NCBI GenBank assembly: GCA_963556145.1 | Contig: OY744461.1 | Span: 6,458,891-6,522,890, forward strand | DNA length: 64,000 bases | Direction of reading: 5' to 3' | Origin: Hygrocybe punicea | Taxonomy: Eukaryota; Basidiomycota; Agaricomycetes; Agaricales; Hygrophoraceae | Part shown: in pieces, positions 54,868-64,000 of the stretch | Layout: each line of letters starts with the position of its first letter | Position numbering within the stretch: the stretch's first letter is position 1 | Notes under the pieces: generated by a model | The model's database searches: none | Told to the model about the DNA's origin: nothing | The model's input: the letters and a program-made list of their open reading frames with translations, nothing else | Translations under genes and position numbers: made by a program

Positions 54868-55377
54868 AGATAATCACCAGATCTGGAAGGATGCGTATGT
54901 ACAAGTCTGCGCAACACTATAATCTCAAGCGTCCAAGATAAGCTTTCAATTTCTCATGCCGAGTCTTCTTCTAGAAACACGAAGTCGCCAATGCCAGAGG
55001 TCGTCGTGGTTCCCTCGCGAACCACTCCTTCAATCGTGCCTCCTGCAGCTATTCTACAATCACCGATGCGCATTCTAAAGCGGCAACCGCCTCACCAATC
55101 ATCATCATTGGCAGTGGACCCGCAAGCACACCAGTCGCTCGCGGAGAGAGAGGAACAATATCAGGCTGCCCGGGAACGAATATTCGGGAGGCAAGGAAAC
55201 GGCAGGAATATTCATAGCAAGAATTTGACATTTGGAAGTAGTAAGGATGGCATTTCGACGGTGGTGAGAAACCCTCGAGGACCAACATCATCGCCCGGAG
55301 AGAATCCGGCGAGTGGAGATGTTGCAATAGGATTTGGAGGGCAGAGGAGGCTAGATTCCAAAGAAGATGAAGTTTGA
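54656..55377 (+). CDS. SUZ-domain protein (SUZRD1-like)
   Basis: Exons 54656-54703, 54749-54894 and 54975-55377 with GT/AG introns; phases close to 198 residues with no stop. The N-terminus is SWDQPH followed by an acidic run coded by 12 consecutive GAC codons. In the middle stands SPMRILKRQPP, and then SLAEREEQYQAARERIFG, the SUZ domain signature, followed by NLTFGSSKDG and RNPRGP near the end. The order ILKRP-like motif, SLAERE..Y..AR.RI.G, then a Pro/Gly tail matches SUZ-domain proteins, which bind RNA. The gene is clean and looks like a working host gene among transposon debris. The GAC run may vary in length between strains. Confidence 0.87.
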
Positions 55378-57279
55378 GTCGACTGTCCTCGTTGATCAAT
55401 CTATGTCTCATAGAATTTGGCGTACAAGTTCCAAAAAGTCCACGATACAAGGGAGAATTGCGAAAGCCATACAGCGTCACCCTTGGTTTCGAGATCTGCT
55501 TCAATGTATTGACCCGTGATAACTATAAACGCAGCCATAAAGTTGAAGGAGAAGCTAAGGAAGTTGCCGGTGGAAGCCCATTCCCTGACCGAACCCCAAT
55601 TGGAAAACCTGACCCCTTTTGTTCCGCACCCGCATGATCACTGTGCGTCTCGACTCACTCACCGTTTTTCTCTTCTCTTTTGTGAATATATTCACCAAAC
55701 ACCACCTTAGACACTTCCTAATACTTCATATTCCACCCTTACCTTTCTCCCACTTCCCTTTTTTTACACCCCCATGATGGCCTCTGTTCCTTCCACCAGT
55801 AATCCAACCCCCAATGATACTCCCATTCCTCCTCCTCCTTCCACTCCCACTCATACTCCCAAAACCAATCTTAATTCCATCATCACAGCCTGCCTAAAGA
55901 AAATCCCCCACCTAGTGTTGGGAAGTTCAGTTTGGTCTGGTCTTGGGCCTTTTTGCCCCAAACTGGAACCGAACCATTCGGTTCCTGCTCAAAAATCCTA
56001 AACTGAAACTAAAACCAATGTAAACCATTTACATCAGTTTGGTTTTGGTCCAAATGCAGTTTGGACCACAAACCACCTGCCCTCAGTGTGATCTGACCTC
56101 ACAATAGTGTCACACATGTCAATTGATGTGGCTGGCCTATATGTGAGGTGGGATTGGGGTGCTGAGGTGCTGGCACACTGTGTGTGGGTGTTGAGCCTGT
56201 TGGAATCACAAGCTCGTGCCAAAGCCTGAAGTAAATTTGTTATGGTCATTTTCATCTAACATGGACATTTGTTATTTATTCACCATATGATTAGTTTTAC
56301 ATGCGTAGTGATAGATTCATTGCGTTTCGTCGCTAGGCGACTATTTTACTATTTAGCTTACTGTAGAATACTCGCTCATCTCAGCCGTTTGACTCCCACA
56401 AACGCTGAGGTGAGCCACATACCAGCTGTTCTTATCTTAGTTTACTTATAACTCATGTAGTCATTTTATAGGTAAATATTACAGCCATTTGACTCCCGCA
56501 AATGCTGAGTCATTTTATAGCTCTTGAAATCTAACAGAGCCTGGTGTGCAGCTCTTCGCATGGGTGTCTGGACACATCATACACATTGTGCATGTGACGA
56601 CAGCCAAGTTGGACCCAGGTTGGTTGTTTCTGGCAGACACATGGTGGTGGTGGTGTTGGTGTTGTGTGGTGGTGATGGTGGTGGTGGTACAGTGCTGCAT
56701 TCTAGTATGTACGAATAAAATCAATAAAAAAATCAATAAAAATACATACCATGAAGGAGCAGGGGTGGATGCACCACCTCCCGCTGTTCGTTGACTGCCA
56801 CTCGACCCCATTCACATTCATTTGCATGTGTGCATGTCTTGGATGCGTTGTTGTTGGCATCTGACTTACATTGTTGTGGGTTGGCCACATTGTTGTTGGC
56901 ATCTGACATGGCCATCCTGGTGGTTGTGGCTGTTGTGGTGGCAATCATCGACTCATGTTTTCTTGGCTGGGATAGGGACTGGATATAGTGATGTGATATA
57001 GACTCTTGTCATAGGTTTTTGGGAGAAATCGGAAGTCGGGGAAATGTAGCTAGCATGAGATAAAAGGAGGGCTAAATCTACAAGAACACAACTGATGATT
57101 TGTGTGTGATGTACAGGTGGAGACAATCTGCCCAAAGAAAAGGCGACAAGGGAGAACTGACAAAAGGTGAGCCTGAACAGAAAACCCAAACAAAAAACCA
57201 AAAACCTCCGAAATCAATGAAGGAACACAACAAGGGGAAATGACATATCAAGCTAAGAGAGGAAACATAGTAAAAAATA
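55378..57279. other. Intergenic, with a possible MITE fragment near 55915
   Basis: After the SUZ gene the sequence has short frames only. From about 55914 TAGTGTTGGGAAGTTCAG resembles the TIR start of MITE 4 (TAGTGTTGCC) and is followed by repeated CAGTTTGGT/GGTTCGGTT-like words, suggesting an older hAT-like MITE whose other end was not found. 56641-56690 is a GGT/GTT-rich run. A TTGTTGTTGGCATCTGAC word occurs twice (56847 and 56891). Confidence 0.4.
56383..56510 (+). repeat. 27-bp direct repeat pair
   Basis: AGCCGTTTGACTCCCACAAA with CGCTGAG at about 56383, and AGCCATTTGACTCCCGCAAA with TGCTGAG at about 56482. The three differences are transitions, two of them at CpG. The flanks share TCATTTTATAG-like words. 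Confidence 0.65.
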
Positions 57280-59000
57280 TTAACAACGAGTGTGCAATTT
57301 TGCAAATGATGATGGAGGTGGGAGGAGTTCTGCATAGAGAGGGGCAATCAATTCAAGATCTCTCCAATAGCGCAAGAAAGTGTCAGAAGACCAGCGTCCG
57401 AGCATCTTTACAGTGTTGGACAGGACACCGTGAAGGTGAAGTTCTGTTGTCCTGCCAATGTGAAAGCTGTGACCCAAAAAAATTGGGTAACTGAGGCGTG
57501 TACAAATGCTGTTACAGCAGGCGAGAAATTTTCGCACACAAAGGGCAAGGTGCCCAGAAGGAGTGTTATATGCAAACAGAGGGAAATTTGCCAGGATTTC
57601 ATTGGACATGAGGTGGGAGTCAAGGGCAGCGATAGGGTCTGTGGGCCCAAGTTGGCGGCAAATCACAATATAGAACTGAAAAAGTCTGATTAATATTGGT
57701 TTCTTGTATTCAGCAGAAAGATATGATCAAGGGCTGTCCAAATCATATTTTTTCGAGATTTTTGGTGCAATATTGTTGTTCCAAATAAGGAAATAAGAGC
57801 GTGGGAAAACTCGTGGATCAGACTCGTGCTATGCCTTACAATATATGCACCTTTCGTGCACTTTACCTTATCCCAAGGGAGATGGAGTTTGTGAGAGCCT
57901 CTCGCAGAACCTGGGGGAAGAGGTCTGAAACCAATGGGAAGAGGTCCGAAAGTGATGGGAAGAGTTCTGAAACCGATGGGAAGAGGTTTGGGTTATGTGA
58001 ATGGTCCAACTGGGGGAGGAGATCACCTAGACGACATTGGCCCCAAAAGGCACACGAAGCCGCCATGAGGATGCAAGTGTTGAAAGGATTGGAGGGAGAT
58101 AGGTAGTGATACAAAGCTGCAAGCATGTCATAGGTGACCAGCAGGCGCAGTGGGTGCTTTGAAGAAGCAGGGGCGAGATTCTCGACACCACAGATAACAT
58201 AGGAGAGACGTGTGCCACTGTGGTATGGGAGATCATTAACAATATGCCACACACAGATGCCAGAAAGATCATTACAAACAGAAGAGCCGCCGCACGTACC
58301 AGCGGCAGAAGCAGTGAAAGAGCATAGGAGGAGCCCAGACACTGGGAGAGATTCTGATGCAGGGATTGAGTTTGCATTGCAGAATTTGATGAATCTTGAG
58401 ACACCGCCATTGTAGTTTTTATGAGTTGATGCAACCCACACATGCGTGAGAGTATGGTCTATCAATGGCAGAAACGAAGTGAGAGATGGGGGAATGAGAG
58501 AGGGTGCTGGTTTTGCTGCCACGAAATCAGAGACGGAGGATGAAACCAGGGTGGCCATGTGAATGAGAGTCACATCAGACAGCATGAAGGGCATAAGAAG
58601 AAAGGCCCATGGCCATTAACAGAGAACAAAATCTCATTTTTTACATAACTAAGTGACAGTATACATGTGCAAGCTACAGGAACACATGCTAAGCGGGAGC
58701 TAAAAACATGACAGAAAGTGGGAGAAAAAACAACATCAAGGGGATGAAACTGCAGAGGCGACGAATAGACATAAGAAAAATGGGACACAAGGTGGATAAG
58801 GTAAAATATTAGACCAAGAAAGGAAAATGCCCCTCAAAGCACCATCAGCCAGATTTTCTTCAGAGCAGATCCACATAATAGAAAACCAGATGTCAAACTT
58901 GTGAAATAGAAGAAAAATGTGGCGGAGGAGTAAGTTTTGATGGTGGTTACGTGAAAGGCCTGCACCGAAGGCACCCATGATGCCACCATTATCAGATCAA
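57280..59000 (-). pseudogene. DIRS-like tyrosine-recombinase retroelement remnant
   Basis: Minus-strand order: an RNase H-like end of the RT polyprotein (SDNGGIMGAFGAGLSRNHHQN and ICSEENLADGALRGIF, 58990-58820), then a tyrosine recombinase from about 58500 (THKNYNGGVSRFIKFCNA core-binding part; CAFWGQCRLGDLLP with the first catalytic Arg near 58025) and its C-terminal end (GHSFHIGRTTELHLHG, LGRWSSDTFLRYWR, 57480-57400). The HxxR box reads HSFH: the Arg is changed to His at 57460-57462, consistent with CGC to CAC. The middle (57670-57860) is out of frame with stops. RT plus recombinase instead of integrase defines DIRS/Ngaro-type elements; a Crypton would lack the RNase H part. Confidence 0.75.
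57913..57988 (-). repeat. 21-bp tandem repeat inside the recombinase ORF
   Basis: Between three and four units of 21 bp (GGGAAGAGGTCTGAAACCGAT type) code for a seven-residue repeat (LFPSVSE, LFPSLSD, LFPLVSD) just after the catalytic QCRLGDLLP segment. Such repeats are not part of the recombinase fold, so this is a local expansion. Confidence 0.7.
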
Positions 59001-59101
59001 AGAGAGAAGAAGCACCAGATTCAGCAAGATATTACCAACTCACTTGGTATCCCTGAAAATGAGATCACCCAAATGACTTGGGGATAGCTGAATCAGCCTG
59101 A

Positions 59102-59575
59102 GATATATCCTGGCCCAACTAGGATAGTTTAGGCTGATGTTCTCAGGATATATCCTGGGCCAACTGGAATGGTTCAGGCTGATGTTTCCAGGATATATCC
59201 TGGCTGAACTGACATGGTTCAGGCTGAATTTCTCAGGATATATCCTGGCCCAACTGGGATGGTTCAGGCTGATGTTTCCAGGATATATCCTTGCCCAACT
59301 AACATGGTTCAGGCTGAATTTCTCAGGATATATCCTGGCCCAACTTGGATGGTTCAGGCTGATGTTCCCAGGATATATCCTGGGCCAACTGAGATGGTTC
59401 AGGCTGGTGCTGCCAGGCTATATCCTGGCCTAACTGGGATGATTCAGGCTGGTGTTTTCAGGATATATTATGGGCCAACTGAGATGGTCTGGGCTGGTGA
59501 TGTCAGGATATATCCTGGCTCAACTGAGATGGTCTAGGCTTACTGAGTCAAGATATATCCTGGGCCAACCATTAT
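59102..59575 (+). repeat. 45-bp minisatellite, about 10.5 copies
   Basis: Unit GATATATCCTGGCCCAACTG, then GGATGGTTCAGGCTGATGTT and TCCAG, with 5-20% variation. Copies 2-6 alternate between a TGATGTTTCC and a TGAATTTCTC type, giving a 90-bp higher-order unit. Most copies have the palindrome GGATATATCC at 45-bp spacing. The open frames through it are a product of the unit length being a multiple of three. Confidence 0.9.
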
Positions 59576-60860
59576 GACTCAAACTGGTTGCACATTCAAA
59601 CATGACTGTCAAGTTCAGACCAATACTATCCATCCTGATTGTACTCCTGCTATAGATCATCCCCCACAATTGACTAAAATAGAATATGTGCGAGCAGATA
59701 GCTTCTTTTCAAAGCTAATCATATGAGCTTGGAGTTTCTTGAGAGGTTCTTTTTGTCAGCCAATGATGGTTAGTGCAGTGTTCATATGCACTTCAGGCTA
59801 CCCCAAAGCCTGGGCAACTAGTTTCAACTCACTCCTAATACTGAACCATCTACATGTTGGTACAAGTACTGGGCAGCCCTGTGACAAAACCATCATCCCT
59901 GGGACCATACATTGGGACATCCCATTGTCCCTGGTCTGGTATATGGGATGGCCCATGGGACGACATTTGGTGTTGTGGCCCCATGGGACATCCCTACCAG
60001 AGGAGGTGTCTGGGGCATTTGGGACACCCCTTCTATAGGTATTTAATAGAAAACTCAGAATGATGATAGCATCTAGTTGTAAATTTCAAGGCCTTGTCAT
60101 GGCCACTATAGGTACCATGGGTGCGATAGCATAGTATAAGATTGTACATGCTTATTCTTTTGAGAGTCACAGAGCTGATTCTCCTTCAGTTGTTTCCACA
60201 TATAAAGACAGAAGGAGTAGGAGAGGAAAAGAGCTGGAGATGTTGGGTAATGAGATGGGAAAGAGGAGGGTGTGCTTGTAGTACAATCCCTTGTGCATGT
60301 GGCAATCTGAAGCTTGTAGAGGAGTGAGTGAGCCGAGCATACATAATAAACAAAGAGAAGTGGGGCTACATATGCAGAGGAGGCTGAGCTGAAAATTGAA
60401 CAAGTGTATTATGAAGAGGATTTGATCAGGATATCAGTGGTTATTACATTATTGGCTGTGCATACAATGGCTGACTGGGATGCCGATGCAGAGGAGAGAT
60501 CTAATTTTCAATCTATGTTAAGGTTAGAGTGCTTCTTGAGGAAAGTGGACTTGGGCTTAAAGTAAGGGGACATCTCACTGAGGCTTGGTTGGGACATCCC
60601 TCTCAGCTGCTGGGATATCCCTGTGAGCTTGTAGGATGTCCCACAGCCTTCTCTTGGACATTGCTGTCAGCTTGTGGGACACCCACAGCCTTTCTGGGAT
60701 GTCTCACCCTGCTCAGCATCTGCTAAGTAATCATACCAATAAATCATTATATCATATGTTATAACATAATTTTCAATAATTTACATTTAGCAACTTACTT
60801 AAAATAGACATTGCAAATCACATAATTATTATGCTTAATTATATACATATCTACATTATC
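59576..60860. other. No gene; scattered GGGACATCCC-like words
   Basis: Two zones (59880-60020 and 60570-60710) are rich in GGGACATCCC/GGGATGTCCC-like palindromic words, together more than ten. Between them is unremarkable sequence. There are short frames only. The zones might be the two ends of one element, but no clear TIR or duplication was found. Confidence 0.5.
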
Positions 60861-60863
60861 ATG

Positions 60864-61058
60864 AGGGTGGGAGGTGGTGGTGGTGGTGGTGGAGAGAAGA
60901 GGAGAGGGGGAAATGACCAGGGGGAATGAAGGGGGTGGGCAAGGGGAGAAGGGCAGCAGGTGGATGGGAGGGGGTGGCAGGGGGCAGGAGATAGGCAGGG
61001 GGAGAAGGGGCAGAGGAGAGGGAAACAGGGAGAAGGGGAGGGGAATGAGGGGACCTAA
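60864..61058 (+). repeat. Purine tract, G-rich (G-quadruplex/triplex potential)
   Basis: About 195 bp almost without C or T, with (GGT)n at the start and many runs of three to six G separated by A. It borders the pyrimidine-rich GTC block that follows, so strand composition flips at about 61075. Confidence 0.8.
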
Positions 61059-61089
61059 AAAATTACATACCAGAGTTACCCACATGTCC

Positions 61090-61738
61090 ACGCCCCTCCA
61101 TGTCGCCCTCGTCGCCCCCGTCGTCGTCATCATCATCGTCGTTCCCATCTCGCCCTGTTCCCATTCGTGTTGCCATAGCCGTCCCATTTGCCGTCCCTCA
61201 CCATTTCCATCCTTGCTGTCCCCATTGTCGTCATCCCGTTCCCTCGTCCCAGCCGTCCTTGTTTCTGTTGCCTGTTGTCTCCATCCCCGTTCCCATCCTC
61301 ACTGTCCTTGTCATTGTCCTTGTCATCCCCATCCTCATCGTTGTCATTGTCGTTGTTGTCCATTCCCGTGTGGTGGCCCACGGCCATTGGCCCCATGCCG
61401 TTCATGTTGTTGTTGCCATCCCATTTGCCATCCCATCCTCACCGTTTCCATCCTTGTTGTCCCTGTTGTCATCATCCTTGTTGTCCCTGTTGTCATCATC
61501 CTTGTTGTCCCTGTTGTCATCATCCTTGTTGTCCTGGTCTCGTTGTCCTTGTCATCCTGTTCCCTCGTCGTTTCCGTCGCCCATCGTCCGTTGCCCCCAT
61601 CCCCATCCCCGTGCTTGCTGTGCTCCTCGTCATCCTTGTCATCGTCCCCGTCATCCTCGTTGTCCCCATTGCTGTTGTCCTTGTTGTCTCGGGCTCCGTG
61701 GTCCTTGTGGTCCTGTTTCCCTGTCCCTGTCATCCTCG
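61090..61738 (+). repeat. Low-complexity GTC/CCC/TTG block
   Basis: Variable words such as CGTTGTCCTTG, TCATCCTTGTTG and CCCATCCCC, including a section of near-perfect TTGTCCCTGTTGTCATCATC repeats (61456-61540). All long ORFs here (for example the 323-codon frame at 60874-61845) are low complexity. Similar sequence reappears at about 63105-63420, after the inserted LTR-like element. Confidence 0.75.
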
Positions 61739-63104
61739 TTGTCATGACCCCAAGTGTTTTTGGGTGTCATGTCATGGGTTTACCATTGGACCACGGACTT
61801 AGATATTTAAGTGCAACACTATGGATGCACACCTACACTCATTAGTACCCATTCTATGCCTTTCCACATTATGCATGCTAGTGAACAGACACAAATAGCA
61901 TATATGCTTACCTTTATATCATTTATTATGGCTTCACTAGCAATGCCCAGACCTAGCCGTGTATGTATGGTGCACAGAGGCACATCCCCCACTCATTAGT
62001 ATTTATTATATATTTCTCTGTATTGTGCATGCAAGGAGACAAGCCCAACTAGCATTCTTACCTATATTAGCAGTAATGGATTGATTATAAATCTTGTTTA
62101 CTTGTATTGATCAAAAGCGGCTCAGCTAGATAATGGGAAATGATTAGATAAGATGTGAACAAGAGGATGATAAGATAATGATAAGATAGGATGCATCAGA
62201 GAGTGATTGTGATATTCTGCTTACATAAAGACAATGGTCTATTGTTCTGAGCAGTCCTTTGTTCTAAACAGTCCAAATGGTGATAGAGCCCATTGTTCAC
62301 AGCCTCTTTGATGCCATCCATTGTTCTCATGACTCAGTCCTATTGTTCTCACTTTTCCATTGTTCTCAGTCCCCCGTTGTTCTCCAACAGTATAAATAGG
62401 GCCCCCAAATTCCAGTAGTCAGTAGGATTCCCCCCTCACCACTCAGTAGTCACTCTCAGTTGGGTTCACACAGTGTGATCCCTCATTCTCTTAGTACTAG
62501 TAGTTACTCATTGTAGTAGCTAGTGCTTGCAATCCAGTCTAGTTCACTCTTATTCTATCATTCTCTGAGTTCCCCTTGTCATCAAGGAGAATTCACCCAG
62601 TTCACTCAGTCCAATCAATTCATTAGTCAGCATTAGTCAGCTAGGTACACTTCTAAGGTTAAGGTTTCATCCTAAACAAAACAGAGTATTCAAAAGGTAT
62701 TAAAGATATCCCTGAACTAGTAGCCAATGTGCGTTTGAAGCTTTGGATTTAAGTCAGATATTATAATACCCAGAGATACTCTTGATTGAATAGGCCCTGT
62801 AGCCAAAACCATCCATATTCAACTGGTGAATATTGTTATCAGTATTCATTAGTTCATATTTTTATATTCCAGTAGTGAATATTAGTATTTTCAGTACATC
62901 ACACACCCAATGGCTATTCATACCTACTCAAAGTCTCAATTCTTAATTGAAGAGACCTCACTATTACATTCTATTGATTCATATAGTACTTATACCCACA
63001 AAACCCCTTCCTGATAGGTAATTTAGATATTAGAAACCCACGAACAACAAGAAGGTATGTCAACTCCGGTAATTCTTGGTGAAACAAACATTCACATAAC
63101 ATTG
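61739..63104. mobile_element. LTR-like insertion splitting the GTC block (borders approximate)
   Basis: Starts near TGTCATGACCC, like the element at 35035. It has repeated ATTGTTCTC words (about seven between 62230 and 62385), a TATA box TATAAATAGG at 62390, and the stretch ACTAGTAGCCAATGTGCGTT at 62716 shared with 36324. It ends near CACATAACA at about 63104. No coding region. The same low-complexity GTC sequence on both sides shows that it was inserted there. The target duplication was not resolved. Interpreted as a long solo LTR related to the insertion in the Myb gene. Confidence 0.6.
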
Positions 63105-63420
63105 TTTCCGTTGTCCATTGTCCCCATCCCCATCCCCATGCCCGCTGCCCTACTCGTCATCCTCGTCTTCGTTGCCCCTGCCCGTTGTCGTCTTCCTGTT
63201 GTTGTGGTTCCTGGTTCCCGTTGTCGTATTCCCCTTTCGCGCCGTCATTGCGTTTGTTAGTTCACCCCATTGTCATCATTCCCGTTGTCCTCGTTCTTGC
63301 TGTCATGGTCGTCCTGGGTTGCTCCCAGTCACGGCTGCATCCTCCATCTCCTTGTCGCCCGCATCCACGTCCACTTGTTGCTGTTGCCTTGTTTGCATTC
63401 ATTTGGCACGAGGGTGCAGA
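63105..63420 (+). repeat. Continuation of the GTC low-complexity block
   Basis: CCGTTGTCCATTGTCCCC-type sequence like 61090-61738. It becomes less regular after 63340. Confidence 0.65.
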
Positions 63421-63499
63421 AAAAAAAACCTACAAGTGTTTATTGCCATTTTCAGAAAGGTTGTCACATCACACGTAACATGCGAATTTTGTCACTCTG

Positions 63500-64000
63500 G
63501 CACAGGAAACATCAGTGAGCTGTTTCTCATCCAATTCTCAAAATTTCCATCTAATTCTTTCTGTTCTGTCATCCCCTCATCCCTCTCCAAGTGCACAACC
63601 AACTTTCAGGCCCCATTTCTCAAGTATAGGCACGATCAAAATTTGGGCCTTGTCACTCTCTCGGAGAACATTTCTGGTGCATCGCGGGGAGATACCAAGC
63701 TGGAATTGGGCCAAAATAACCCAGGTATGTCCTGCCCAGATGCCCATGTAGTTTTTGTGCTGAATCACTTGAATTTTCACCATAGGAAAACCCAGATGTC
63801 ACCCAACGCCGCCCTGACGCTGTGAGCATATCTGCATTACCTAGTGGAGAGATGTTGTCCAGGAACTATATGGAACCTTTCATGGTATGTCTACCCCAGG
63901 TGCATGCATTGCCATAAGCTGACCACACTCAGTACTCGGCTTTACAGGCGGCTTGGAACCTCTATACTACACTATCCACCTCCGGCCATTTTTCTCAACA
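63500..64000 (+). CDS. Unknown gene, 5' part, cut by the window end
   Basis: An exon ending NWAKITQ at a GTATGT donor (63723) can join, after TTCACCATAG near 63785, to an exon reading ENPDVTQRRPDAVSISALPS and RNYMEPFM that ends at GTATGT (63896). The next acceptor, TTTACAG near 63951, leads to AAWNLYTTLSTSGHF. Phases fit. The protein is not recognised and the start codon is uncertain, so this is a tentative partial model. Confidence 0.35.

Noticed and set aside
55914..56240. A fifth hAT-like MITE starting TAGTGTTGGG
   Set aside because: The left end looks right, but no matching right end or 8-bp duplication was found, so it is only mentioned as a possible fragment.
59137..59537. YILGQLEWF- and IYPGPTGM-type repeat proteins
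   Set aside because: Two frames through a 45-bp minisatellite; the open reading is a product of unit length, with no promoter or introns.
59102..59575. CRISPR-like regular repeats
   Set aside because: Units are contiguous without unique spacers, the host is a eukaryote and no cas genes exist; this is a minisatellite.
60874..61845. 323-codon plus-strand ORF and overlapping frames
   Set aside because: Pure low-complexity sequence, open on both strands in several frames, with no motif.

Overview
The window is eukaryotic and, by its gene content, comes from an Agaricomycete (mushroom-forming basidiomycete) genome. The evidence is short introns (about 40-60 bp, GT...YAG) cutting almost every gene; a Plavaka-type transposase; fungal Helitrons; a DUF6698-type protein; an Spt5-like NGN/KOW protein; and a Reb1-like Myb protein. 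Nothing looks bacterial: no operons, ribosome binding sites or tRNA/rRNA genes were seen. The species cannot be named from the sequence alone. Most of the window is transposable-element territory with a few host-type genes between the elements.

Layout. 1-3214: 3' part of Helitron A (helicase plus a four-exon accessory gene), ending in a hairpin and CTAG. 4531-4986: a hAT-like MITE. 5195 to about 13.1 kb: Helitron B on the minus strand, with Rep, helicase and a C-terminal cysteine-peptidase-like domain; a 148-bp solo LTR splits its helicase. 13.3-16.8 kb: a foldback MITE, an intact-looking eight-exon nuclear-type gene, and a second solo LTR of the same family. 17.0-22.4 kb: an ATP-grasp-like gene broken by a MITE, a many-exon pseudogene and an F-box-like pseudogene. 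22.7-25.9 kb: a dead Ty3/gypsy pol with a young hAT-like MITE inside it. 26.4-33.3 kb: DUF6698-type, Spt5-like and unknown genes, mostly decayed. 33.6-37.2 kb: a Reb1-like Myb gene with an LTR-like insertion inside one intron. 37.5-42.7 kb: a nearly complete Plavaka transposase. 43.3-44.3 kb: a mitochondrial carrier pseudogene. 46.8-48.0 kb: a chromodomain gypsy integrase fragment. 49.3-52.4 kb: a hAT-like MITE that carries a complete 2.35-kb LTR element with one ORF and no pol. 54.7-55.4 kb: an intact SUZ-domain gene. 57.3-59.0 kb: a DIRS-like tyrosine-recombinase retroelement remnant. 59.1-63.4 kb: minisatellites and another LTR-like insertion. 63.5-64 kb: the start of a further gene.

Three themes tie the window together. 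(1) Four MITEs have 8-bp target duplications, and three of them share TIRs followed by CGGGTA-rich subterminal repeats. (2) A small LTR family, 148-155 bp long with a GTCACGTGAC palindrome, is present as one full element and two solo LTRs. (3) Nearly every broken frame is broken by TGA where an Arg CGA codon is expected, and lost catalytic residues fit G-to-A at CpG. This points to CpG-directed C-to-T mutation (methyl-cytosine deamination or a RIP-like process) acting on repeats.
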